NCBI GenBank assembly: GCA_021014325.1
Contig: CM037472.1
Location: 11,703,063-11,767,062 of the forward strand
Source: Plazaster borealis
Taxonomy: Eukaryota; Echinodermata; Asteroidea; Forcipulatida; Labidiasteridae
Length of the DNA: 64,000 bases
Direction of reading: 5' to 3'
This document shows positions 1 through 10,899 of this stretch, one piece after another. A program made the translations under genes and the position numbers. The first letter of the stretch is position 1; each line of letters begins with the position of its first letter. The notes under the pieces are model-generated. The model saw only the letters and a list, made by a program, of their open reading frames with translations. It searched no databases and had not been told where the DNA came from.

Positions 1-1850
1 AGAACACCTATAGCATTTATCTTGACACGCGACTTCCTGTAGTAATCTGTGAATTTACACTATCGCTGTCAGTTAACATGGGATGGGGGCAATGTCCAAG
101 GTGTTACTCGTATTACAACAGGCAAGAAGCCTATACATGGTCTGTGCGCCGAAATAAAGCTTTCAAGTAGGAATCTAATTCCTTCCTCCATGATCAACCT
201 TGCAACATAAGTTTCTATCCAAGTTATAGCTCAATCCACCTTAATCTCACCAAACTGTCTATCACTCAGCATAAAGAAAAGACTGTCAATCAGCAACGCT
301 AACACCAAACCTCAAAATCCTTCTTTAAATCCGGGAGACTTGCTAATGAACTTAATGTCCGTAATTGAGCACCTTATGCAGCAGGGGTAACTGTTTATGG
401 GCGGACCCCTTTCTCACCTCGGTAAATCCCACCCACAATACGAGAACACTGAAACCTGAATGGTGCGGGTAAATGTTAAGTACGTGGTGAAGCGGGTTGG
501 GTAGTACCCCCTTTTATCGCACACCTGTGTAAAGTTTGCCTCAATGGACTTAAGATATAGAAAAGAAGGGCCGAAAGATTAAACAAATAGTTAATTGTGT
601 TATAGACTGATGTGTGTTGATGAACGGAACAGTATATATACAATCAATGAACCATACCACACAACGTGGTTTACCTGTATATACTCTTCATTTTAACTTC
701 TACATGCACATTGAATACCCATATTCCTTTATTACAGCACCACGAGCGACCATTGTTTATCCCAACACCGCTCCTTGACATTACGAAGACGTCTCTATTA
801 TGTCCTTGTTCTAAGATCTATGTTATAATAAAGTGAATCGCTCGACTCGCAAAGACGGAGGGGGAAAAAATCAATTATGCCGCTTTATTTTTGACACCTT
901 TTCGACTTCTTAATTGCTGTGTATTTACACTTGAAAGGAATTTCCTCTTAAAGCTGTTTGTCAATAGTCTTATGGTTGATAATAGATGGCCACCGCTCTT
1001 GCAACCGAATTACGCGGACCGCATAGCTCTCGTGATCCTCTGGGGGTGTTTTAGACGCTGGGGAAAAAGAAAGAAAGGGTGGTATTTGTGGTGTGCGATT
1101 GCGGGTAACACCGGTGGAAGTTACAGTTAATTTGATAAAGGGCCTATTAACGAATAGCAATTTGGGTGTTCTATCTGACAAGAGAGTCCCGTAGGTTTCG
1201 TGTCAATCATTATACATAGCATGGACTCTTGACACCACATTGAAACGGAAAGGATTTATTATGTGATGTCACCTGGGGTTTACCAGTCAGAGTTTAGTTG
1301 AAATTGTGTTTAATGAATGATCAGCTCTAGATGCCGCGTTAAACATAAAACGATATAGGAGAAGATCTCATGTAACAATCCGCCCTACCACAAAAAGGGG
1401 GAGGTGGACAGAAAGGATGAAAAAAGCGTCAAGTAGATTTAAAACTGTAAAGTGTTGTGACAAGTTAAAAAGTGTACATTGGATGTAATCATGTAACTTA
1501 TCGGACATGTTTTCTTATCATCATGGAATTGTTGTTTGTTCTAAGAGACAGTGTTATCAGTTACCCGGTCGGCTATGGAGTTGTGATTATTATATTTTAA
1601 ATATCATTGCAATATAATAATATAGGCCTAAGGCAAGTTAGTATTTTACAAATTCATGCCATATAAATGCAGGGTACATGTAGAGTTGTCTAACGTCTTG
1701 CCTATGACACTTTCACTCGAATGACAATGTTAAGTCCCCTGAATGTTACTGTTGTAACAAACTCAAACACTTCCTAACCACGAAATTATGATTTCATGTC
1801 TTTTCGTGTTCAGAAAGAAAGAAAGAAACCCAGTAATTTGGCGAGGTAAT
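1..1850. other. Upstream intergenic DNA, no gene seen
   Basis: AT-rich non-coding DNA. The open frames here (for example around 890-1180 on both strands) overlap each other, lack splice context and show no domain, so I treat them as chance. No clear repeat family or RNA gene was recognised. Confidence 0.5.
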
Positions 1851-1894
1851 TATGTCCAACGAAATGGGAAACCTCTCAGTTTCCTTATACATCG

Positions 1895-2120
1895 CTGAGC
1901 TAGCTGACCGACCGTCCGTCCGTCTTCGCGGCGGCCCGGGGCTCGAGATCGGAAGCCGGGGCAGGCACGGCTCGAACGGATGGCAAACGCCAGTCATTTC
2001 CTGCTGTATGTATACCACACGCCTCGGAGCATCGCCCGGGCGATCTACGGTGAGACTCGGCCGTGGCTCGGCCCCGGCGGACACCATCATCACTATAACG
2101 AGTCGTTGAGCAAAACACCA
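1895..2120. promoter_or_regulatory. GC-rich, CpG-dense island upstream of Nkx2.1
   Basis: A sharply bounded patch much richer in G+C and CpG than its surroundings, starting with a short GTCC tandem (about 1914-1924). Open frames occur on both strands but none shows a recognisable domain, so the overlaps look like a by-product of base composition. It lies about 3.4 kb upstream of the Nkx2.1 start codon. It could be a distal regulatory element or an unrecognised first exon; a possible splice donor, GTGAGA, lies near 2049. Confidence 0.3.
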
Positions 2121-4430
2121 ACAATACGACTTCTTAGACTCACGGGGGGCAAACCCTGCAGGTTCTGATCATCCAGAAAGAAAACCTAAGACTGAAATTC
2201 CACCCGAAATCTGACCCAGGCGACTCGTATGGCTTTTTATTAATTTTTCTTGCGTACAGTCAGAGATGAAATTAGAAAGAAAAGTGTATAAAATTACCGC
2301 ATTGATGGTGGCGCGCATACACCCAAGCGGGTCGTTTGCCTTTTATGATTTTATAAAAACAACTCCTCAGGTCATGTCCTGTTTCGATGAAATCAGTGGC
2401 AAGTACCCGGTAGTATTGTAAGGTCCAGACAATCTCCGGATCGAGAACAGGAACCAACGCCATGCATAACTGACCAGAGAGACCTCATTAGTGCCTACAT
2501 TGTGTGTGCGTAGTGCTCACACGTGTTCTTCTTTACAATTCAGACCATCATTTCAGGCAATCTTCCTATTATTTTGTTCAATGCTGAGTAGATCAATCTC
2601 GAATCGGGTAGAACCCGTACGTTTCGAGTTCTCCACACAAACAAAGCCCGCGCGACTCCCAAAAGTCCCTCCAACCAGTATCTTTCTCCAAAATCACCTA
2701 TCCCCGATTCTTAAAACAAGTATAGAGGCCTATATTGATGCGTTTATGACTATATAGATGGGATAATATTCATTCAAACTTGTTATTGCTGTGTGTACTG
2801 GTGGGTGCTTTTATCATGTACCATCACCCGCACTTCACAAAAGACCAATACCAGTAAAAATGATCTTGCAATTAGCAATCCGACATGTGAATGCAATTTA
2901 CACATCGGTAATGATTCAAAAGAGACAAATAATTGTGTATAATATTTAATAGATATAGTTTACTATAGTTACCCCCCCGAAATAAAAAATATATATAAAA
3001 CAAATAATAAAACAATCAAAAACAATCGAGGCCTTCCATTGATTCCATTTTGCAAAACTCAATTAAATAAATTACCGCAGTGAAAAGCAAGAGAAGAGGG
3101 AGAGAAGGGGAAAATGTCATGACAATCATCATTTTTTTGTTCTTTCTGTCTGGATCTAAACCTTCCTTAGGGCTAAGAAAACTCATCTATAAACATCTGT
3201 TTTCATAATTATGTAACATATCCTTGTTGATTTCTGTAATTGGCGGTTCGTCCGCTGTTGGTTTGGACAATAAATAACAAAATAAAGGAAGCCCACGAAA
3301 CCTTGAAAACGTGCGGGCATAATGCGGGCATAGAACTTGGCAACCTTGAGAAAAGAAGTATATAAAGTCTTTATAAATTCGTTTGTTTTATGGGTCCTTC
3401 GGTGAGAAATCATTAATGAACTAGCGTACTAAATGACTTTAATTGCAAGGCTCGAAAAGACGAGAGAGTGCACTTTTTTACTTACACCGTATAGTTCATC
3501 AAACATAGAATGCAATTACTGTATACACAATGAGTAGGAATTTGTGATACAAATGAATTAGCCCTCGGTTAATTTATCGTCTAAAACTATAGTTGAATAC
3601 TTCAGAAAATTTGCACTGGTGATATTTTAATGTTTCATCTTCGGATGACAATTTTGTTTCAATTAGATACAAACATTGCATCGTTGTAAGAAGAGTCCAG
3701 TCCCCACATGGAAGGACAAGCGCAGGAACGATATTTGGCCCTTGGAAAAAAGTAATTGAGTACAAGGGCTGGCCCACATGATGTACACATGGTGTAGGCT
3801 TTTATAAGCCTTTTCAGGCTATTTAATAATACTTTTGCAGATTTTTCTGAGGGAAAAACATTTGGAAATCAGCTTCTAAAGTACAAGAAGAATATCATGC
3901 CTATATGGGCAAGATTGAATTTGTATAATTTCAACAGGTTAGTCCTGAAATACGTTGGACAATTAATTTGACTGATATAGTTTCAAGAAACCTTATCACA
4001 ATCTTATAATGTTTTATCCAAGTCTGATATACACAACAAGAACCAAGTTAGTGGTATCATATCAATCACTACCGTACCTAAGTATGACTCTGTTCCATCA
4101 AGAATATACAAAAACAACTGTTCGCAATTTCTCTTTTTCAGGGGAAGCTTTCCAGAATAATTATTTGAAGGGAAAACAAAACCCCGTGGATCATAAAACA
4201 CACTTTGGCCAGCAATGGCGAAAGACGAGAGTGATGCCCTTTAGAAAAAAAATATAACCACACGTATCAAATGTTAACCGACGTATCTGAACAGTGAGAG
4301 ATATAGGGGGAAAAAATCCATCTACTTTTCGCGTTGAAGAGAAGTATTTTCCCGCGTGAAGTGGCCAAGTGCAAATATTAAAATATTCAAGTGTGGGTAA
4401 CATTATCTCGCGCATTTAAAGCGTGATTAG
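2121..4430. other. Intergenic DNA, no gene seen
   Basis: AT-rich sequence with short low-complexity runs (for example poly-C near 2972). No coding, RNA or repeat feature was recognised. The short open frames are uncorrelated and domain-free. Confidence 0.5.
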
Positions 4431-4829
4431 ATTTCTACAAAGTGCGCCATCGTCGGCTCACAAGACTACTTTATTTACCCGTCACTTTGATCGCTTGTAT
4501 TCTTCAGAGTGTGGGGAAAGAACCATCTACGATGTGTGGAGAGGAACCGCTCTGCTCTTATTGCAAAACTACTTTGCTGTGACGATATAGTTTAAGTGAA
4601 CACTTCATGGCTAAGCACCCTAACATCACAAAAATACACTGTGCTGTGTGTATTAAAGTATACCTGAGTATTCAGCCTATATTGTATTACGACTGTTAGT
4701 GGTACCAGACTTATAACTCTAAGGTAGACCAATACACTTCTTTTAACTTTAGAGTCAATGCTGAGAAGATGTGAACGGAACTAATTAAGAGAATTTGTTT
4801 ACAATACAGTCGCGGCAATTTTCTTTTTA

Positions 4830-5448
4830 GGCAGAGAGTTAGAGGTAGAAATGAGATTCCAATATCAAGTGAGGTACCATCATAATTTGTTTGAAGTATC
4901 GGGTAGTGAAGGAGATCCTAAACAAGGGGTGTTCAGTTGAACCAACGGATGGCCACACGTTCCGTAAATCAATGACGACGTCAATCATGTCATCACACGT
5001 AGAGCACCAATGGCGTCCCGCGTGACGTGTCACCGTCATCTTATTTAATTGTGTGTATTTATAATAGAGCGGTCACGCCCACTTAGCCACCGCATCATCG
5101 GGGCAATGAAGTAAGCCCAGTATATCGCCCGCAGCGTTACAGCGCCACCCAACCAGACCCTGCAGCTAACTGATGGTGATAGTAAACAGCCCGTTCAAGT
5201 ATGCAGTGTGGTAGTTCTTGACGTGGGCCGGTCCATCCATCCATCCACAATACGTGAGTGAGTACTGAGCACGGGGGGGAATTCACCCACCGTCATCACA
5301 CACACACACACGTATCGTGCAGGAGACTCAAGCAAGATAAAAACCAGCGCTGATCCACTCTAAGCTAATCTACTAACCAGGGACACACCGGGAGTGAGTG
5401 GTCGAGTTTCGTCGATCCCGTTCGCTGCCCGCTCCGCGCCGGCAAGTC
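4830..5448 (+). promoter_or_regulatory. Probable Nkx2.1 promoter and 5' UTR
   Basis: GC-richer DNA directly upstream of the Nkx2.1 start codon. It holds a CRE-like GACGTCA near 4979, a GTGACGTGTCAC-type stretch near 5021, a TCCA tandem near 5233 and a CA microsatellite near 5299. An AT-rich GATAAAAA stretch at about 5335 could act as a TATA-like element about 110 bp before the ATG. The transcription start itself cannot be placed from sequence. Assignment as promoter rests mainly on position and base composition. Confidence 0.4.
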
Positions 5449-5791
5449 ATGTCATTGAGCCCCAAGACACATTCGACTCCATTCTCGGTCACAGACATCC
5501 TGAGTCCGCTAGAGGAATTTGGCTACAGGAAATCCATGTTGGATCCAAGTGGGAACTTCATGACCACCATGCAGCCCACCTACCGTAGCCCGCAACATTC
5601 ACAGAACATGCAGTCGTCGATGAACGTACCCGTGAGCAACCCATACCACATGCACGTCCCTCAGCTTTCCCACCCGCCTCTCGGGACCACGTACTGCAAC
5701 GGGTCCGTCGGAGAACTCTCCCACTACAACGAGCATGTTCGGCAGTCGGCTTCGAGCTGGTACGGCGCTAACCCGGACCCAAGATTTTCAA
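5449..5791 (+). CDS. Nkx2-1: Nkx2.1 (TTF-1) homeobox protein, exon 1
   Basis: First coding exon of an NK2.1-class transcription factor, a nuclear DNA-binding protein used in anterior endoderm, pharynx and neural patterning in deuterostomes. I chose the ATG at 5449 because its product starts MSLSPK and runs into TPFSVTDILSP (residues 10-20), the TN (tinman/EH1-like) motif at the N-terminus of NKX2-1 proteins. The frame stays open upstream to 5398 only through a GTG. The exon ends WYGANPDPRFS, as in vertebrate NKX2-1, at a consensus donor (A|GTAAGT) at 5791/5792, after the first base of codon 115. Joined to the exon at 6753, the reading continues ISRLMNPAS, which parallels the vertebrate sequence. 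Full protein: 373 residues, close to the human length of 371. Confidence 0.95.
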
Positions 5792-6752
5792 GTAAGTAAT
5801 ACCACAACCCCTTAAAAGACACATACAAGACGTCTGTATTCATGCAATCGTATAGTAGGCCCATACCACTCGATGTTGGTGCCCGAGTGTATAAACAAAT
5901 ACTACCAACAGATAATGTAGATACTCTCTGTAGACGCATTCCAATCTCCACCCCAAACGTCACTTCTTATGACCCAACCCCCTGACTGGATGACATCTCT
6001 CATAAGATTCCTCCAGGGGCTAAGCAAGAGCACCCCTCCAATCCAGATACTTGGGGGAGAACATTAAACCCAAGCCTCTTTTGCCATCTTCAAAAGGGTG
6101 CTTATTCCTTCTCTAGTGTGGTTACGAGGAGGTTTTGAGAGGAGTTGAGATTGCCAGATGAGTGGAACACTATCACTTGTCTCTGGTCCTTATAACAAAC
6201 CCCTCGCTGATGTTATGGTCTTAGCCACTCAGTGCCCCTTAGCGAACTAGGAGGGTTTTTACAACTGTTAGATTCAATCCAACTTGTTTGATAGCTCATG
6301 AAATTGTTTCTGCTATAGAATCCAAACCACACCCGAGTTGTTTCTTCTGTTGCATTTATCTAATACTTCATCTATAATGCCACTCTATTTTGATTGCTGT
6401 TTCTGTTAACTAGTTAAAAACCACAACCATGATTAGTTTATACGACCGATGAGTTACAACTTTATTTCTTCGTCTAGGCTACTTCATGTCTGAATTTTTT
6501 ACCCCAAGAAGCCTAGCCTAAAAGTGTTCTGAATCGTTGAACCTAACTTTTGAGTTTTAATAATGAGAAATCCTGTGTTGATACTTTATTTACTATTGAT
6601 AGTATGAATAACATTATTTAAACTCATTAATATTATCAGAATCAAATGGTTACCGTAATTTCTTCGTACTGTAAACTCTTTAATGATCTACCATAAAGTT
6701 CAAATAGCCCATAATAAACCTGTCCTTTTCCGTTCTGTTCCTTTTTTAACAG
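5792..6752 (+). other. Nkx2.1 intron
   Basis: A 961-bp phase-1 GT-AG intron. The donor is GTAAGT. The acceptor is a pyrimidine-rich tract ending TTTTTTAACAG at 6752. The phase match restores codon 115 as ATC (Ile) and gives the family sequence across the junction. No open frame or repeat inside it was recognised. Confidence 0.9.
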
Positions 6753-7531
6753 TCTCTCGCCTGATGAATCCAGCCTCTCCAATGAACATGAACATGAACA
6801 TGAACATGAACATGAATATGAATATGAACATGAGTATGCCGGGCCTCGGTGGCGATCTGTCCAAGCCAATGTTGCCGTCCGCTCAGCGTCGTAAGCGACG
6901 GGTGCTCTTCTCACAGGCCCAAGTCTACGAACTAGAGCGTCGCTTTAAACAACAAAAGTACCTCTCAGCCCCGGAGAGGGAGCACTTAGCTAGCCTCATT
7001 AACCTCACACCAACCCAGGTCAAGATCTGGTTCCAGAATCATAGGTACAAGATGAAGAGACAGACTAAGGAGAAGAACATGGCAGACAACAATAGTGTTT
7101 GTCACCAGTCACCGAGACGTGTAGCTGTCCCCGTTCTGGTCAAAGACGGGAAACCGTGTAACGGATCGTCCAACGGTAGCAGCAGTGGTGGTTCGGCGCA
7201 GGACAGTGCGAGTCCTCAACTCGGAGATGATGCCAACAGCACGGGTAGCGACCACGGAAACTCCATGCCGAGTGCCCATCACGTACCGTCACATCAAATC
7301 TCAACGAGCGTACAACAACAGGCTCACCTGACTCCGTCAGCTCATAAGCAAGTGCCGGTGAATTCCACGTCGTCTTGCAGCGGACACGGCGTGAGCGCTA
7401 ACACGGGGCCGGGCGTAACTTCATCCCATTCCCCGCACCATCAACCCGTAGCAATGAACCCTTACCATTCAATGAATGGTACAAACATGTCCTCAGCCGC
7501 ACCGTTCCTTTTGCACGGCAGAACATGGTGA
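6753..7531 (+). CDS. Nkx2-1: Nkx2.1 (TTF-1) homeobox protein, exon 2
   Basis: Second and last coding exon. The domains, in protein numbering, are: a methionine-asparagine run (about 125-141); a 60-residue homeodomain (160-219, bases 6887-7066) starting [10 protein letters not shown], with recognition helix [13 protein letters not shown] including Trp48, Phe49, Asn51 and the NK2-diagnostic Tyr54; and the NK2-specific domain [13 protein letters not shown] (238-250) just after it. A long Ser/Gly/His/Gln-rich tail follows, ending LLHGRTW, which matches the GRTW end of vertebrate NKX2-1. Tyr54 predicts binding to CAAG-type NK2 sites. The TGA stop is at 7529-7531. The first plain AATAAA I noticed downstream is near 9525, so the 3' UTR could be long. 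Everything seen is intact. NKX2-4 is the vertebrate paralogue, so this is best read as the single pro-orthologue. Confidence 0.97.
6782..6835 (+). repeat. In-frame ATGAAC hexanucleotide microsatellite in Nkx2.1
   Basis: Eight tandem ATGAAY units, mostly ATGAAC with a few ATGAAT, followed by ATGAGT. They encode (Met-Asn)8 between the exon junction and the homeodomain. Vertebrate NKX2-1 has only a short Met-Asn-Met here, so the tract is a local expansion. It is in frame, so gain or loss of units changes length without breaking the gene. Confidence 0.95.
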
Positions 7532-10500
7532 CAATCGTCAGGCAAGATCATAGCTTGATATGAACTCTTAGTTTTCCGTGTAACACTGGAATGCTTGGAA
7601 AACAAAGCAATGATTTCAATTTTTTTTTACAATACGACAAACAACTTACCACCCAATACCTCGACTTCGGTTGGTGGTTTGAAATCACAGTGAAAGCGCG
7701 AGTATTTGAGTCCAAACATTTTATGTAACTACGGCGTGGTGACATGTTATCATAGTAACATTACTATATCTATAATAAGCAAAGAATATTATTAGGAAAC
7801 ATTCGTAAGAGAGTTTCAAGAATGCCAAACTTTGATCAGATGATGGAATCAAAACACAGTGTTGATAGTTTTTGTACAACTTTGGAAGAATGTAGTCTCT
7901 TCGGTGAGGTGAGTCTACGAGTATGTGTCAAGCGTGAACTTATTTCAGCCTGAAATCAACGTTTGATTTTCACTGCTTTAACTATCAAGTGATAATTTTT
8001 TATTTTTTATTAATCGGAATCTTAGTGCGGGTGGCTGTTGGGTGTTTTTTCTTTTTATAGAATTAACTTTTAGAACCCGTACAAGGTGTGTAGAAAGAGT
8101 AATTTATAATTTATTACTGTTGTTTGGGAAAATGTATTTCGTGGGCACGTCTGTAGAAGAGTTTGTGAAAATTGTTTGAAACATTTCTTTTGGGAAAACA
8201 AACACTATTCTCTTTCCTTGAATGGTTGCCGAAAGCAAACTTGAGCGGAGAACTGACTGTGTTTTCCTCTCGTTAATTCATTATTGGTCTATCACTTTTC
8301 CCTTTTTTATGTCCATTAAGAAATACATCACCCAAAGGTCTACACACAAAAACGCGTTATAAAAAATAAGTAAAAAAAGTAACTATTTACAGCCCGTAAT
8401 AATTTCAAACAAATGAATTTCGCAATTGTCCAGTGGTAAGCCTACTTAATTTATCAGCATTTTGAAAACGATGCTTACAAATGTGAAACATCAATATACT
8501 GGTGTGTAAGATGACAACAAATTCATTCTGATCAGGAATTACAGTTTGGTCTATGCCTATAGCCAATTCGACACTTCAATTCATTTGTTAGACATGACTT
8601 ACTAAAAAACCGAGATTTCAGTCGTTCTTTCTTGTACTTCTTTCAAACGACAAAATCAGATATCACGACATAAATGATTGTGGTTTGTTTGTATCTATGG
8701 CAGCTAAACTGACTGCAGGTGAGAAATATATCTAATCAAATTGATAACACTTAATGAACGTTTTGTATTATCAACTTATTTATTTATATTGGTATTCTCC
8801 GTTATTTGAAAATAACAAGCTCTCAACTGGCTGATAGAGATTTTTGGGGTTTCCAATACAAAAGATAAAATAACGGAATGCATCTATAGGCAAATTACGG
8901 TAATTTCGGTAATTTAAAAAGGCCGATTTTATTTTGTTTATTTATTTATTTATTTATTTCAAAAAAATGTTTTTATTTAGTTATTTCCTATTTTATCATT
9001 ATTTTTTTCGTCATTGTATTGTATTTTATTACATTATTATTATTATTATTATTTATTTGTTATTATTATTATTATTATTATTGGTGGTTTTTTTGGGGGG
9101 GCGGGGTTAAAATAACTTAGTTGCTTGAGTTTAGAACTACAAGAACTGACTACAACTAAAATTCATTTAGCCTTCTCGATGGTAGTGTTCACACCCCGTT
9201 TGTCGTGTTATAGGCTTATTTTATATAACAAAATAATGCATAATTTCTTCGAAAAGATCTACAATAAATTACAAAAGATATCTAAAATTACCTCAATAGC
9301 GTTACAAGGACCACCGTATCCTTCCAAAGAAAGCTCATACAATCCTACACAAATGCGAAACTACCAACAAGTACTTTCTAATGTCATATCTTTTTTCTAC
9401 ACTGGAGTTGTTTCTATTGGATAGGACGATACTGGTATTAGGCCTTTTATAAGATGATTTCCCGATTCATATTGCTAACTGATGTTAACTTATATAAATT
9501 AACATACCGGTAGGCTATACTACAAATAAATCACTTATTTTCTTTCTTTTTGTTGGGGGGGGGGGGTGGTTTCAAGTTTGACACCACATTATCCATTCGT
9601 TATCCCCCCGGTTTTTTTTTACTATGTGCTCCCGTTTTGCAACCTTGCTCTTGGGTGACACCACCCCGTGATTGTAGCATCACAAAACTAGGCCATGTTT
9701 TATATCATAAACAGATCAGGCATTAGTCAATCTTGACTTAACGTGGACATGTTAAGGTAACCGTCAACTCATCACAGTGTTGGCCTAGTTATCTTTCTCC
9801 CAACAAACCAATCTGTACGGCTATAAGGTCAAGTTGTCTCTTGTGCTGGTAGCTCCCATCATGTTCTATATTATATGCAATGAATTGGCCCTTTGCGATG
9901 CAACAAAGAGTACGGTAAATTTACCAGGCGCCTGGGCAAATTTGCTTACCGTTCGTTATCGGGGTTGCGCTTGCACAGCCCGGGTCAGACAAGAAATCAA
10001 GAAATGTGTAATCTCAATTATGCAGAAAAATATTAGTTAATTACTTGAAAAACGCAATTTGTTACGTAAAGTTGCTCATAATTTGTTTGGTGGACGTGGA
10101 TCCAATCACAAAATTACTACAATTGACCACATCATTTTGTTATATGTTTTCCTTTCTGTTATAGAGTTCTTTCCCATTCAGTTTTCAGTAGTCCAAATAT
10201 GGTCACCGTTTAAATGAGAAATGTATGGCTCTTCAAGTTTGTGCAAAGATCGGTTGTCACTAGGCCTATTCTTGTACTTGTAAATTGTGCTTGTCTTTTG
10301 GATTAAGACATTCTGTAGACGGACAATTTTTATGGGTTAAGTTTGGTTATCAAATTTGAATTCGAAATGTTAATTTGTCCGCGTATTTATTACTCAAGCC
10401 TGAAATACCCATATATACAAAGCCAGCAATCATTGATCGCTGCTGCCCTTTTTTTTGTAAAAATCTTTAACGAGGGTCCAAATGTCGAGATGGCACTTTT

Positions 10501-10682
10501 AGAATTATATAAATATATACATTTAAAGAACCTTTGTACTGACGTCATTTGATGAGGACACATAATATGAGGATGTAGATAATAATAATAAAAGTACTGT
10601 TCATGAAACCAAGTTGATATTTTGTTGTGATTCCGTGTTCATGTTAAATGCAACGACATTGGGTAGTTTAACTATACACTCG
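7532..10682. other. Downstream of Nkx2.1: 3' UTR and intergenic DNA
   Basis: AT-rich, no coding gene recognised. The first part must include the Nkx2.1 3' UTR; a candidate polyadenylation signal AATAAA lies near 9525-9530. Simple repeats include ATTT near 8935-8960, ATT/TTA trinucleotides at about 9033-9083 and a poly-G run near 9555-9567. The open frames here have no domains. Confidence 0.5.
8934..9085. repeat. TTTA and ATT simple repeats
   Basis: A run of TTTA units followed by two blocks of ATT trinucleotide repeats at about 9033-9083, separated by T-rich filler. Ordinary low-complexity DNA. Confidence 0.85.
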
Positions 10683-10899
10683 TACACTGCAAAAACTGGG
10701 GTGTTAAAATTGACACCATGGGTGTTGTCACATATAGATACCGAAAAGAGAATTAAAATTAACATCTAATGGTGTTAAAATAACACCAATGTATTTTTGG
10801 GGGCATTAGTGCTATTTTAACACCCTATGGTGAAAATATTTTTTGGTATCTATGTAACAACACCCATTGTGTCAATTTTGACCGAGTCTTTGCAGTGTA
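10683..10899. mobile_element. Palindromic MITE, family B copy 1
   Basis: The ends are inverted copies: the left reads TACACTGCAAAAACTGGGG and the right ends CTTTGCAGTGTA. The arms pair over most of the 217 bp, with GTGTTAAAATTGACACC and TAACACC motifs on both sides. A second copy lies at about 51087-51325. There is no coding capacity, so this is a non-autonomous foldback DNA element. Confidence 0.75.

Noticed and set aside
6642..6914. Minus-strand open frame with a Ser-Cys/Tyr-Ser-Cys repeat
   Set aside because: It is the antisense shadow of the Met-Asn repeat and homeodomain of Nkx2.1.
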